Shown here: piece by piece, positions 54,524 to 64,000 of the stretch
How the letters are laid out: every line of letters begins with the position of its first letter
Numbering within the stretch: position 1 is the stretch's first letter
Assembly: GCA_030867875.1 (NCBI GenBank)
Contig: JAOWCC010000577.1
Span: 89,571,740 to 89,635,739, forward strand
Source: Actinernus sp. WN-2022
Taxonomy: Eukaryota; Cnidaria; Anthozoa; Actiniaria; Actinernidae
DNA length: 64,000 nucleotides
Direction: 5' to 3'
Program-made: the position numbers and the translations under genes
The notes under the pieces: generated by a model
What the model saw: only the letters and a program-made list of their open reading frames with translations
Told to the model about the DNA's origin: nothing
Database searches by the model: none

Positions 54524-54665
54524 TCTTCAATTGAAGGGCTCTGCAAAAAGGGCGTAAGTGATTCTTGATCATGTTCTAAATTCTCCTTTAGAAACAGAAA
54601 TTGAAGGAGAATTTAGAATGTGATCAAGAGTCACTTATGCCCTTTTTGCACACAGCCCTTCAATT
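54524..54665. repeat. near-perfect foldback with CAATTGAAGGGC ends
   Basis: CAATTGAAGGGCTCTG, GCAAAAAGGGCGTAAGTGA, CTTGATCA and TTCTAAATTCTCCTT are mirrored in order on the right with few mismatches. Stem about 60 bp, loop about 15. Confidence 0.8.
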
Positions 54666-55237
54666 GTATTTAAAGTGAAAGATGCCGAGTACATGTACTG
54701 TATGTTAACTTAGTTATAGATTGAGTGATAGGAGTAAATTAAAGATCCTTGTTTCTCTCCCATGCAAGTATGTAGGGTGTTTTCAGCTGAAACAGTTTTA
54801 AATTTTTGGCAAGATACTACATGTAGTTATAAATATAGTTAAAACGATTTTTAATTAGGAAATAATTTATTGTCTTCACCACAAATTTGGACGTAATGGA
54901 AATGGCTGCAACATCATTAATCATTTTAATTATGCAAATAGTTGTCATCGACAAGCAGAAACCGAACTCGTGGGAAGCACACTCTAAAAATAACCTGGTC
55001 TGTAAAAAACACTGCATTACAGACATACATGTACATGTAGTATGGGAAATGGATGCTACCGTGGGTTAATGGGCTCCTGTTATAAGCTTTTTTTAAAGAC
55101 TCAAATGCCATAATCTTTCATTGCACTTTTATTCCCTTTTTATTATGTACATGTATTTGAACTCGCTGTGCCTTTTGCTTTATTAAAAAAACATTCTTCA
55201 ACCTTTTTTCTTCTTCTAACATTACTGCAGCTATTGT

Positions 55238-55435
55238 ACAGGGGTTTCAATAACTTTTTAGGCAACTGGCAGTCCTGATGTTAGAGACGGTGGTTTACCT
55301 ACATTGTACATGTAGTAAACTTTACTCAACACTTAACAAAAAAACGCAACGATCCTGAGAAGTAGCCACCGGTAAGAAGTAAAGTTATAACCAGCGGTTT
55401 ATCGCTGGTAGCCGCCTTCTATTGAAACCCCTGCA
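55238..55435. mobile_element. MITE with CAGGGGTTTCAATA termini (hAT-like)
   Basis: CAGGGGTTTCAATA and TATTGAAACCCCTG are inverted ends. TTGTAC-type sequence lies outside both ends but not as a clean 8-bp direct repeat. Interior without ORF, with ACCAGCGGTTTATCGCTGGT as a further hairpin. Confidence 0.65.
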
Positions 55436-56874
55436 AATTGTACTAGCTTGTACATTAAATTTATTAATAATTGTATCTGTGGGTAAAATGTTCAAAATCT
55501 GGATTTTCATAGACCAAAAATGTGTAATCAAATGAAAATGCAAAAATTCTCCCAGCTATTTTGCTTCAAGTCACACAGTTTTGAAACTCAGAGATTTTTG
55601 ACACAATAAAAATTGAAAATAACCAGGTTTTTTCTTGTTTTTTCTTCTGAGGTCTTTTCTCAGAAGATTCATTTATTTTTTGATTCAAGACTCACTCTAA
55701 TACAGCTGTACTGATACATGTACATACAGTAGGAGGTGGGACTTTTTAGATCTTATGCATCAATCAGCAGAACTCAAAGGAGCTGTAATTGGCTTCAAAC
55801 AGTTAAAGTCCCCTCCCTTAATGCTTCATTGAAAGGATAGGCAATATTTTCCTTGAAGACCAGATCTACGCACAGTTTGTTAATCATTTTTGCGCATTTA
55901 GTTTGATTTCATCCCTCCTACACATGTGTTAGGATAGTCAGTTTATATGAAAACTACTGAAAATAATTATTTTTGTCTCACACCGTGACACAGTTCCTTT
56001 AAAGCTTGATTAAAAAACCAGTGACCTAATTATTCACCTACATGTACATGTACATCTATATTTGTTCCAAGAAGGCATAATTATTATTATTATTCTCCTT
56101 TTGTTAACATTTAAATATTTTATGAGTGACTGTTGACAGTCTATTATTACTCTTTGTATCCACCTGCTGTAGATTCTTTTGTATTCCCATCTACACTCAA
56201 ATGTGAAATTCTTAAATTATTGTGTCTGTGACATGACAGTGGACTTAAGTCACTAAACCAATTCAACAGACAGGAAGTATAAATATTGTAATCTGAAGTT
56301 AGCATTTTCTGGGAAATGAATACACTTTAATTGTGTGTAAATCCTTTTGTGTTTACACAGCTTATATTTTCAAAACTGAAATTTCTAGAAATCTGAAGAT
56401 TAGTTTAGATTGAATTTGTTGGTTATAACTTAAAATTACTTATAGAAAGTTCTGTACTCCCAGTCCTTATGATGCATGGACTTTTCATTCAAGGGTAAAT
56501 ATCCTTATCTTATATTTCTGTACATGTGTACATGTTAATGTGCTGTATCTCCATTTTTATACAATTTTCATTCATGTAAATTGTAGTACATGGTGACAAT
56601 ATACATGTATGCTAATAATATGAGTTCAAACAATACTTTACTAGTACTACTTCATAGTAACAAAGTCATTGGAACAATTAGTTTTGTCTTTAGATTGCTG
56701 CATGCACTCTGCATGTACATGTACCAGAGCACAAGTTATGGCCATGATGAATTTTAATTGGTTAAACCAGGCAATACAAGGGAACAACATGTCTCACATT
56801 GGCTACACATCTCTTGCAGGCCTCAACTCTAGCAGGATATAGTAGTTGCAGGCCATAGTAAGCTACATGTACAA
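55436..56874. other. no gene seen; TACATGTA-rich
   Basis: AT-rich DNA with many TACATGTA/ACATGTAC words (for example 56038-56056 and 56702-56716). No supported exon. Confidence 0.5.
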
Positions 56875-56877
56875 TGT

Positions 56878-57005
56878 ATAGCTTCATGATAGGACCAGTC
56901 AGGGAAGATAATACGGAGGGCTTTCTTTTGACTCGATGAGATCACTAAGGTAGTCTGGTAGAGCAGCCCATACAGGTAAAGCATACTCAAGGACATACCT
57001 TAATT
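56878..57005 (-). pseudogene. minus-strand LINE fragment
   Basis: The minus strand reads VLEYALPVWAALPDYLSDLI and, after a frame slip, a KALRII-FP(D)WSYHEA-like block. This is the C-terminal pol region of another non-LTR element, about 130 bases long. It is unrelated in orientation to the LINE that follows. Confidence 0.6.
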
Positions 57006-57324
57006 ATCATGCTACAGTAAACTAGCTTACAATTGTATAGCTGGTGACCCTTTCAATCAGGGTACCACCCACACTGCCGTATACGTAGCAAGGTCTAATT
57101 GTTCAGAAATGCCAGAAATCTGCTATGGGCCTGGTTGGTTTATACTCTAAGAAGTCTGTTACTATTTCCTTACATATTTTGACATTAAGGTGCATTTTGC
57201 ACTGCGAAGAATAACAACTGATTTCAGTTGCAATAAAGGACAAATAAAGTCAATAAAAATATACGAGCATAATAGTCATGGTCAAGGGTTTCCAGGATTG
57301 AGTGCAGGATATACATGTATATGA

Positions 57325-57433
57325 GAGTTTGATTTCCACCAGAAAAAGGCCCACATGTCCAACTCTCGTTATCATTGGAGTATGTACCGTAAGTTAAGAA
57401 ACTGTGCTAATCGTGAAGAAAAACTGCTTTTAA
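57325..57433 (+). pseudogene. LINE linker before RT, left part
   Basis: Reads EFDFHQKKAHMSNSRYHWSM and YRKLRNCANREEKLL, then meets TTAA and the foldback. The linker resumes beyond it with KYCKLIENSKDNSSKMWKPI after a one-base frame offset, showing that the foldback lies within the LINE. Confidence 0.7.
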
Positions 57434-58027
57434 AGTGCCACTACGACGAAAATTTACCATTTCGATTTGCCACTTTTTCAGTGTCTATAGGTCAATCAGT
57501 ATTAGAAATATCCGAAATAGTAAAAAATATTCCCAAATGGGCATCTTAAACCACAAATTTTAGGAGAGTTTAGCGGTAAAATCCTGTCCGCCATTGCTGG
57601 AAGCCGTGCCCTTTGTTCAGCTTTAAACAAAGGTTTATTCACCGGAAGTGATGTCATACACTTAACACGACAACCTCGTGGCGCGAAATAGCGTGCATAA
57701 AAAAGTAGCCAACCTCGCAAAGATAAATATAACTTTCTTCTTATGTACGTGAAGACGTTTTTAGTAGAAATATGCCTCCAGGCGTTGTGTTCTGCAGGCG
57801 AGCGTTAAGTGTATGACATCATTTCCGGTGAATAAACCTTTGTTTAAAGCTGAACAAAGGGCACGGCTTCCAGTAATGGCGGACGTGTAGATTCAATATT
57901 CGGAGCTAAAAAAATAAGACTTCCTGTCGTTGTATCGAAAAACAATTTGAACTGGTAATAATATATGAACTCTACTTTATGAATATGCAAAAACATTGAT
58001 ATGTCAAAATTTGATCGTAGGGGCACT
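57434..58027. mobile_element. TTAA-flanked foldback inserted in the LINE
   Basis: Ends AGTGCCACTACGA and TCGTAGGGGCACT are inverted, with TTAA directly outside each. Long inner arms pair GGAAGCCGTGCCCTTTGTTC with its inverse and GGAAGTGATGTCATACACTT with its inverse. It shares the AGTGC termini with elements at 27762 and 54009. No transposase. Confidence 0.85.
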
Positions 58028-58850
58028 TTAAAGTCAGAACATTAAGTACTGCAAACTCATTGAGAATTCTAAGGACAACAGCTCTAAGATGTGGAAACCA
58101 ATTAAAGAAACACTGCCATCAAATCATAAGGAAGTAAATGCTATTTCTATGGGTGATAAGCTCTAGATATACGAGTTATCATGATATCGCCGAGATCCTA
58201 AACCAACACTTTACAAGTATTGGGGAAAGCTTAGCCAAAGCATTTGGTCGCGCAGAATCTATGCCATCTGAAGTTAAACCACCCAATCACAAATTCCAGT
58301 TAAGTCCTGTGACAGTAGACTTCATTAAGAAGCAATTAAGCCATATGAAAACTAATAAGGCTATCGGTCTTGACAAGATTAGTGCCTGCCTTCTTCGTGA
58401 TTCTGCTGACGTTATTGCTCCTGCGTTTTGTTATTATAAATTTGTCCTTGAAGCTAGGTCAATTTCCTTGTCATGGAAATGTGCAAAGGTTATCGCATTA
58501 TTCAAGCAGGGAAGTAGGACTGATAAGGACAACTATCGGCCAATATCCATTCTCCCGACCATGAGTAAGGTTATCGAGTGAGCAGTTCACATACAGCTTT
58601 ATGGCTTCTTACATGTACATGTAGATATCTATATTAAGCTACTAACTGCCAATCAGTTTGGTTTTAGGCGCGGCAGATCCACATCTCTTGACCTAACTCG
58701 ATTTACTGACCAAATGCTCACCAATATGGACAATGGCTTGTTAAACGGTGTGATCTACATCGATTTAAAAGGGCGTTTGACACAATCGATCACACAGTTT
58801 TACTCCATAAGTTGAAAGTTCTAGGAGTCTGCCGAACGAGTTTGGCATGG
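58028..58850 (+). pseudogene. LINE reverse transcriptase, N-terminal part
   Basis: A 147-codon open piece (58138-58581) reads YHDIAEILNQHFTSIGESLA, then HMKTNKAIGLDKISACLLRD, SWKCAKVIALFKQG and DNYRPISILPTMSKVIE, the conserved RT motifs 0-2 of L2/CR1-like LINEs. FGFRRGRSTSLDLTRF and YIDLK/FDTIDH (motif A with its catalytic Asp) follow in other frames. Stops at the start of the piece and a one-base slip before FDTIDH break it. Confidence 0.8.
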
Positions 58851-59313
58851 TTATGTATTTCTCTTGTAATGGACAAGGAATGCAATGACAATGCAAAGAG
58901 AAATAAGTTCCTATGTGGACAAGAGGGCCTGAGGGCCAGTGTTATGATAATTAGGGATATATAAACTGTCAAGAGACAGTCAGTTCATTGTGGTTCTGGC
59001 TCACAAACAGTTCTGTGTTTAATTTTATGACAATTTACTATATAAATAACTAGGCAAGTCCAGTTATATATTCAAGTGTATTTTTTCATCCTGGATGTAT
59101 TTCACATCAGTTATATATACATGTACATGTATAATTATATTACTTATGATGGAAATTAGGGGCTTAGTCCCTTACGTAAGTACTTTAAGTAAGTACTTAA
59201 GTCAAGTGTGTAACTATGGATATGATGGTGGTGGTAATAATAATGGTGGAGGTTGTGGGCCTGGACCCATCACCACAAAGTGTTGCTGTGGTATATTTCA
59301 GGGACTTGAGGGA
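58848..59313. other. unclassified insertion in the LINE RT
   Basis: The LINE reading stops after SLAWL and resumes with YLTNRRQQTVIGQV at about 59314. The foreign ~465 bp holds TACATGTACATGTATA, an inverted AAGTACTTAAGT cluster and a GGTGGTGGTAAT run. No TIR or target duplication was found. Confidence 0.6.
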
Positions 59314-60303
59314 GCTATAGGAACCAGACTTATCTAACCAATCGTCGTCAGCAAACAGTTATCGGACAAGTTTCATCAAGTATTCGGAAAGTGTCTGTTG
59401 GGGTTCCCAAGGTTCCATCATTGGCCCCTCATTGTTCTCTATTTACATTAACGATTTGCCCAATTGTCTTAGGCATACTTCGGTAACATTATTTGCCGAC
59501 GACTCATACAGCCATGTACTGTTCTTCGAATTCAGTTAAGGACTTGGAGTCTATGCTTAATGAAGACCTAAAGAATGTAGCACAGTGGCTTTACAATCAC
59601 AAGCTAACTTTGAACACCGCAAAATCTAAGTTTATGCTTATTGGAAGTTCACAGAGGTTGAAATCCCTTGACACGATTAGTGTACAAATCAACGACAAAT
59701 ATCTTGATAGAGTAGATTCATTTAAGTACTTGGGCGTCGTCATAAATGAAACCCTTACATGAAATTACCATGTCGATTACGTCAACAGCAAGGTTAAACG
59801 AAGATTAGGGATACTAACCAGGATCAAGTACTTACATGTACTTCCCACTTCTGTTAGTCAGAACTATTTAGCAACACAATGATCTTACCAATTTTAGATT
59901 ATGGCGACATTATTTGGGGGGACAAAAGCAATACTACTCTATGAAATCTCTTCAACTTCTGCAAAACAGAGCAGCAAAGCTAATTTTAGATAAGTCCAAA
60001 CACTCCTCTGCTTCAGAGGCCTTGGAAGAACTTGGCTGGGCTTCTTTGTCAGAGAGACGCAGAAAGCACCATATTTTATTTGTTTTTAAATGTTTAAATG
60101 GTTTTATAGACTGGGATTTTACTTTTACTTTTAAGAGAGACAATGTCATGCACAACTACAATACTAGAAGTAAGAACGACATTTATAAGCCTAAATCTCG
60201 TAGTTCGTTTGGCCAACGTCGCCTTTGTTTTCATGCCATTCAGGACTGGAATTTGCTGTCTGAGAGCACGAGAAACATTCTAAATCTAGATCAATTTAAA
60301 TAA
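59314..60303 (+). pseudogene. LINE reverse transcriptase, C-terminal part
   Basis: YLTNRRQQTVIGQVSSSIRK is followed by a GVP(Q)GSIIGP-like motif and the FADD box near 59490, where the catalytic pair is read in one frame and lost in another. Then LNEDLKNVAQWLYNHKLTLN, SFKYLGVVINETLT (motif E region) and a 129-codon open tail with LLQNRAAKLILDKSKHSSAS and FHAIQDWNLLSESTRNI, ending at TAA. Frame changes occur near 59400, 59500 and 59880. It is a dead copy. Confidence 0.8.
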
Positions 60304-60480
60304 TTTATCCAGTTACTTATACATGTATATAGTAGTACGTTATTGTTGTTATTATTATTATCTTTATACATGTAGCTATTTTTAAATTAATACTTTATAT
60401 TACTAGATTTTAACCTTTTATAGATTCATAGACATTTTTTATATTTTTAAATTTTCCTTACTCTAATACAGGACCTTCCT
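60304..60480 (+). other. LINE 3' UTR
   Basis: AT-rich untranslated end with (ATT)n and closing CTAATACAGGACCTTCCTG, then GGTTTGCCTCCTGTATAAA, in which CAGGA/TCCTG can pair as a terminal hairpin, followed by an A run. Confidence 0.6.
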
Positions 60481-60617
60481 GAAAATCACCTTAGGGTGAG
60501 GTTTGCCTCCTGTATAAAAAAAAAGAGTATGAGTTGTAGACAACGTTCCAGAAACAACAAACTGTTTGTTGTCCAGTTGGTCATGAACATGCTTGAACAG
60601 TATGTGATGTAAGTGTA

Positions 60618-60877
60618 AAGGTCGGCACACACGAAGGGACAAGTCCCGGGGACATTAAAATCCCTTGTTGCATACACACGAAGGGACAAGTCCCCTCGTG
60701 TGAACTTGGAAAAATCTTGTCAGTTTGTCCCTGGGACTTGTCCCCTCAATTCACACCAGTTTGATTTGAAGGGACAAGTCCCAGGGATAAAATTTTGTCC
60801 CCGCGACAATATTTTTCCTAGTTCAGACGTGGGGACACTAGTCCCAGGGACTTTTCCCTTCGCGTGTGCCGACCTTA
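60618..60877. mobile_element. foldback with GGTCGGCACAC ends and GGGACAAGTCCC repeats
   Basis: AAGGTCGGCACACACGAAGG and CCTTCGCGTGTGCCGACCTT are the ends. The palindromic word GGGACAAGTCCC or its variants occurs about five times inside, so each copy can pair with any other. No ORF. No clear target duplication. Confidence 0.75.
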
Positions 60878-61858
60878 ACACCTTACATGACTTTAGCAAG
60901 TTGGGAAAGTGAATGGGATAGACTGGAGATCTTCTACTACTTTGGGTGGAGTACACTTAAAAAGGACTGGGATAATGATTGATTGTTTTATTGGAGAAGG
61001 TACATGTAGACAACTTTGTTGGATAGATGTATTTTAGATATCTCGCACAACAGGGGCCAGTTCAAATGCAAATTCTTTCCAGACCTTATTGGGGACAAGG
61101 TCTGGCCCATAGGACCATATAATTGTATGAACAAAATGTAGATGCTGAATCTTGCTAAACTTTAACCTCCCCAGGCCAATAATTGTGTTAACCTTCTAGT
61201 TATATTTCGTGGAAAAGTACATTTGTTTTTTGGGTGCTGCACATATACATGTAGTTAGCCTGCATTTTACCAAACATTAAAAGTTATATTTAAAAAAAAA
61301 AAATTTGAATTATGTAGTATATTGATAACACTGAACACCAGTACCCATGTGAAAGTGAAACATTTGTGTACAGTACTGTTCAGAACTAGTACCGCAAGTG
61401 AAATGTTTACTCTGACGCAAGTACAAAGCACATGCAGGGTTTGCCTTGCATTTGCTTGAAGTGAGAGCAAAGAGTTTACTGCGAAGGTGAATGCTACAAT
61501 GGTGAAATATGTAGACAACATCACGTGTAGTATACCCATGAGCTCTAATAGTATAATAGATAATTCGATCTATATTAGAAGTTTAAAATATTAAGAAATG
61601 GGCAGTAGACAATCTCATGACCCTAAATCTTAAGAAAACCAAAGAGCTGGTGCATAATGCCCCGTGATACTTTGCGTGAAACCAGTGTTTTTGTTTTGAT
61701 TTCGTGTTCACTGACTGTGATGTGACGAGCGCCTAACTCAACAAGTAACTCAACAAGCGTAAAAATTCGATGAAATTTTATACAAACGGAAATAATGCCT
61801 AGTTTAAGAAATAACTAAAAGCCCTACAATCGATTCAGCTTTGAAAGCTGAATCCACC
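60878..61858. other. no gene seen
   Basis: No supported gene or strong repeat arms. Confidence 0.45.
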
Positions 61859-62829
61859 ACAGGCAGCCCAGACTCGACATATATTTCCCACTTATTAGTC
61901 TGGTGGGTTACCTGTGGTATGTTTCATAAGCGATCTCAGAAGAGTTTATGTAATTGCTCCTTGTGAATTCTCTTTTCCGATTCCTACAAAATATATCTTC
62001 AATAATGAAAGATTGCTACTTAATAAAGTTGTGTGAGTGGTTTTGGGGTGATTTTGGGACTTCTAAAGCAGTTTATTAGGCCTCGAAGTTTTAACAGTTG
62101 GCCGCGTAGGTATGCAGCTTTGAGGCGCTTTTCATCAATGTGACCTCACTTGCCGTCGAAATTCGACAGTAAATTCAAATCGATTTTGCCTCTGCTTTCA
62201 GCTCACACAAATCCAGAGATGCGTATTAAAGCACTTCTCATCCACGTTTCAGGACAAACGATGTGAAAACGGTCTGGAAAATAAATCCCAAATTCAAAAT
62301 ATATGCATCGGTATACAATCTGCAACTTCCACAAATCAGCGGTAGACATCGCAGGCGACGCTTTAAAGATGCGTGGGCATGGCAACTGAAACTTTTTGAA
62401 AATACACTTCCACACTAAGAAGAATTGTCATGTACTTCAAGCAGAACGGAGGTGCATAACAATTCTCCTTAGTGGGGTGGGGTAGTTTCAAAAAGCGTAG
62501 CCTGCGATGTCTACCACTGATTTGTGGACTGATCAAGTTGCAGATCATATGCCTATGGATATATTTTGAATTCGGGATTATTTTCCAGGCTGTTTTCACA
62601 TCGTTTGTCCTGAAACATGCACGAGAAGGCCCAAAATCGGCCCAAACCCACTCACACAACTTCATTAAGTATCATTATTTTATTATTGAAGATGTATTTC
62701 ATAGGAATTGGAAAAGAGAATTTGCAAGGAGCAATTATCTAAACTCTTCCGAGTGCTTATGAAACATACCACAGGTAACCCAACAGACTAATAAGCGGGA
62801 AATATATGTTGAGTCTGGGCTGCCTGTGT
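61859..62829. mobile_element. ~970-bp foldback with CACAGGCAGCCCAGACTC ends
   Basis: Left CACAGGCAGCCCAGACTCGA, GGGTTACCTGTGGTATGTTT and GTGTGAGTGGTTTTGGG recur inverted on the right in mirror order, with further pairing towards the centre (ACATCGCAGGC, CCACAAATCAG, TTTCAGGACAAACGATGTG). The element is therefore one long imperfect palindrome. Its end sequence also appears at 5770-5860. No ORF beyond mirror-image short frames. Confidence 0.8.
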
Positions 62830-62964
62830 TCTTACCATTGTGATTCATTCTTAATGTCTTTAGAAGTGGTCCCGGTTTCAATAGTCGCCCAGAATGTGTA
62901 TACACCTGTAGCTGCAACTGCTCAATAAAACACTCAAATGTGCTCTTTTTCTGTTCTTCGACAG

Positions 62965-63226
62965 CCGTGGCTTCTCATCCCGGAGTGGGTTTGAAACCCT
63001 ACATCCCCTTCCTGAGAGGCCAGAGGAGTGTGTCCCCTTGTCGTATTTGGAGACTGTTCGGGAGGCTATAAACAGTTACCGTACCTCTGACACCAGCGAG
63101 CAATCTACACCTACTACAGATAACACCAATAGCCTTAATAACAGCTTATGGGCATCTAATACATGGTCTACCAACACTGGCAATCTAACAGGAAGGAGTA
63201 GTGTCTATTCTTGGGGAAATGATGAT
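62965..63226 (+). CDS. internal exon of an unidentified host gene
   Basis: A polypyrimidine tract and TTCGACAG acceptor precede, and GTGAGT follows directly. One base then 87 full codons are open. The peptide begins RGFSSRSGFETLHPLPERPE, then CVPLSYLETVREAINSYR, and continues as a Ser/Thr/Asn-rich low-complexity stretch ending SSVYSWGNDD. VYSWGND resembles the opening of an RCC1-type blade, which is suggestive only. The strong splice borders and open frame make it the best supported exon in the right third. The gene continues outside the window. Confidence 0.65.
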
Positions 63227-64000
63227 GTGAGTATACCTTTAAACACTCACAGATAAGTTGCAGCTTTTTACCCAAAATCTTTGTCATGATCCTAATCGGG
63301 GGTGCGTCTTATCTGTGAGAACAGCTAGAGAAGGTCCCATAAATTAGCATTTTATAGAAAGTAGTAAGCTACATAATACATGTATATATATGTATGTCAT
63401 GGTTACATTTTGTATTTGGTTCATCTTTTTTTGTAAACTGGTTAATTTTTTTAAACTGGTTCAATTATCAAGATTTTAAGAAGTGATAAAAACATTTTTT
63501 TGGATTTGTTTTCAGGGGGAATTTTAAAAAGACAAAAAATCACCCATCCCTCCCCTGCAAAATATTTTTGAACACTCTCCCTTCCCTCTCAATGGTATTC
63601 AAACCAGCTTCTAACCTGACAGTAACAGTCACAAACTAAGGTTCTCCTGTCATCAGATCTAGATAATTTTTATACATGTACATTTGTAGGTAGCACAGAG
63701 AGGATAAGAAAAAGTAGGCTGTGAATGAAACCTACCACTCTCAGGTACATAACTCCAAGAGTTGTGAACTGGCAGAGTAAAACCAGTACAGATCGAGTTC
63801 ACAAGCACAATTATTATTCCTAATATTGATAAAAGTGGATCTTAACATATTTTTGCAATAATTGTCTGTGTATTAAATTTATACATGAACAAAAAAACGA
63901 GTGAAATTAAACCGAATATAAAATTGAACCACAACATATATACATGTACATTGTACTAATAAATACTACACAAAACCAAACAAAAGTAAGTACTGGTCAT
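63227..64000 (+). other. probable intron, no gene seen
   Basis: Follows the donor at 63227. Contains a repeat shared with 52555-52670 (63420-63500) and TACATGTA words. No further exon recognised. Confidence 0.5.

Larger units (their letters stand above)
57325..60480 (+). mobile_element. composite 5'-truncated LINE (L2/CR1-like)
   Basis: The order linker, RT domains, C-terminal region and 3' UTR is complete from about 57325. A TTAA-flanked foldback (57434-58027) and an unclassified insertion (58848-59313) interrupt it. The 3' UTR ends with CAGGACCTTCCTG...TGTATAAA and an A-rich tail. The endonuclease domain is missing. Frameshifts and stops are numerous. Confidence 0.8.

Overview
The window looks like accessory, repeat-dominated genomic DNA of an animal, most likely an anthozoan cnidarian such as a stony coral. 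The reasons are: intron-style exons with GT/AG borders; retroelements of the Ty3/gypsy, BEL/Pao, LINE and tRNA-SINE kinds; a dense population of short foldback elements; a seven-transmembrane gene resembling cnidarian gustatory-receptor-like proteins; and a degenerate copy of an uncharacterised ORF family that I recognise as repetitive in cnidarian genomes. The species call is inference. There is no sign of bacterial gene organisation.

Layout. 1-2.24 kb: 3' half of a Ty3/gypsy-like element with an open integrase frame. 2.25-10 kb: a field of foldback and inverted-repeat elements, including one that encloses a tRNA-like Pol III unit and one of 1.8 kb with 298-bp terminal inverted repeats that themselves contain palindromes. 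10.5-15.9 kb: a segment bounded by two outward-facing inverted copies of one repeat, holding a decayed nuclease-like ORF, a LINE 3' end and a further inverted-repeat unit. 17.5-18.9 kb: the best intact host-type gene, a seven-TM protein. 19.9-28.2 kb: a possible last exon, dispersed repeats, an inverted-repeat unit with a hammerhead-like core, and nested foldbacks. 28.2-32.5 kb: AT-rich DNA without a supported gene. 32.5-33.9 kb: two minisatellites (56-bp and 30-bp periods). 34.0-46.3 kb: a nest of retroelements. 46.3-64 kb: AT-rich sequence with scattered elements, a composite LINE at 57.3-60.5 kb, and candidate exons at 49.9, 50.8 and 63.0 kb suggesting intron-rich host gene(s).

The nest at 34-46 kb can be read in layers. 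An old BEL/Pao element lies on the plus strand. A LINE on the minus strand sits in its pol region. A TIR element with a TA duplication sits inside the LINE, and removing it re-opens the LINE frame. A second BEL/Pao element with both LTRs sits at the LINE/BEL junction. A SINE sits in the outer integrase, and a G/C-run foldback sits inside the inner BEL. In the composite LINE at 57 kb, a TTAA-flanked foldback interrupts the reading frame, which gives direct evidence for that family's target site.

No operon-like cooperation is seen. Functional links are those within each retroelement. Most coding remnants are broken by stops and frameshifts and are unlikely to make protein.
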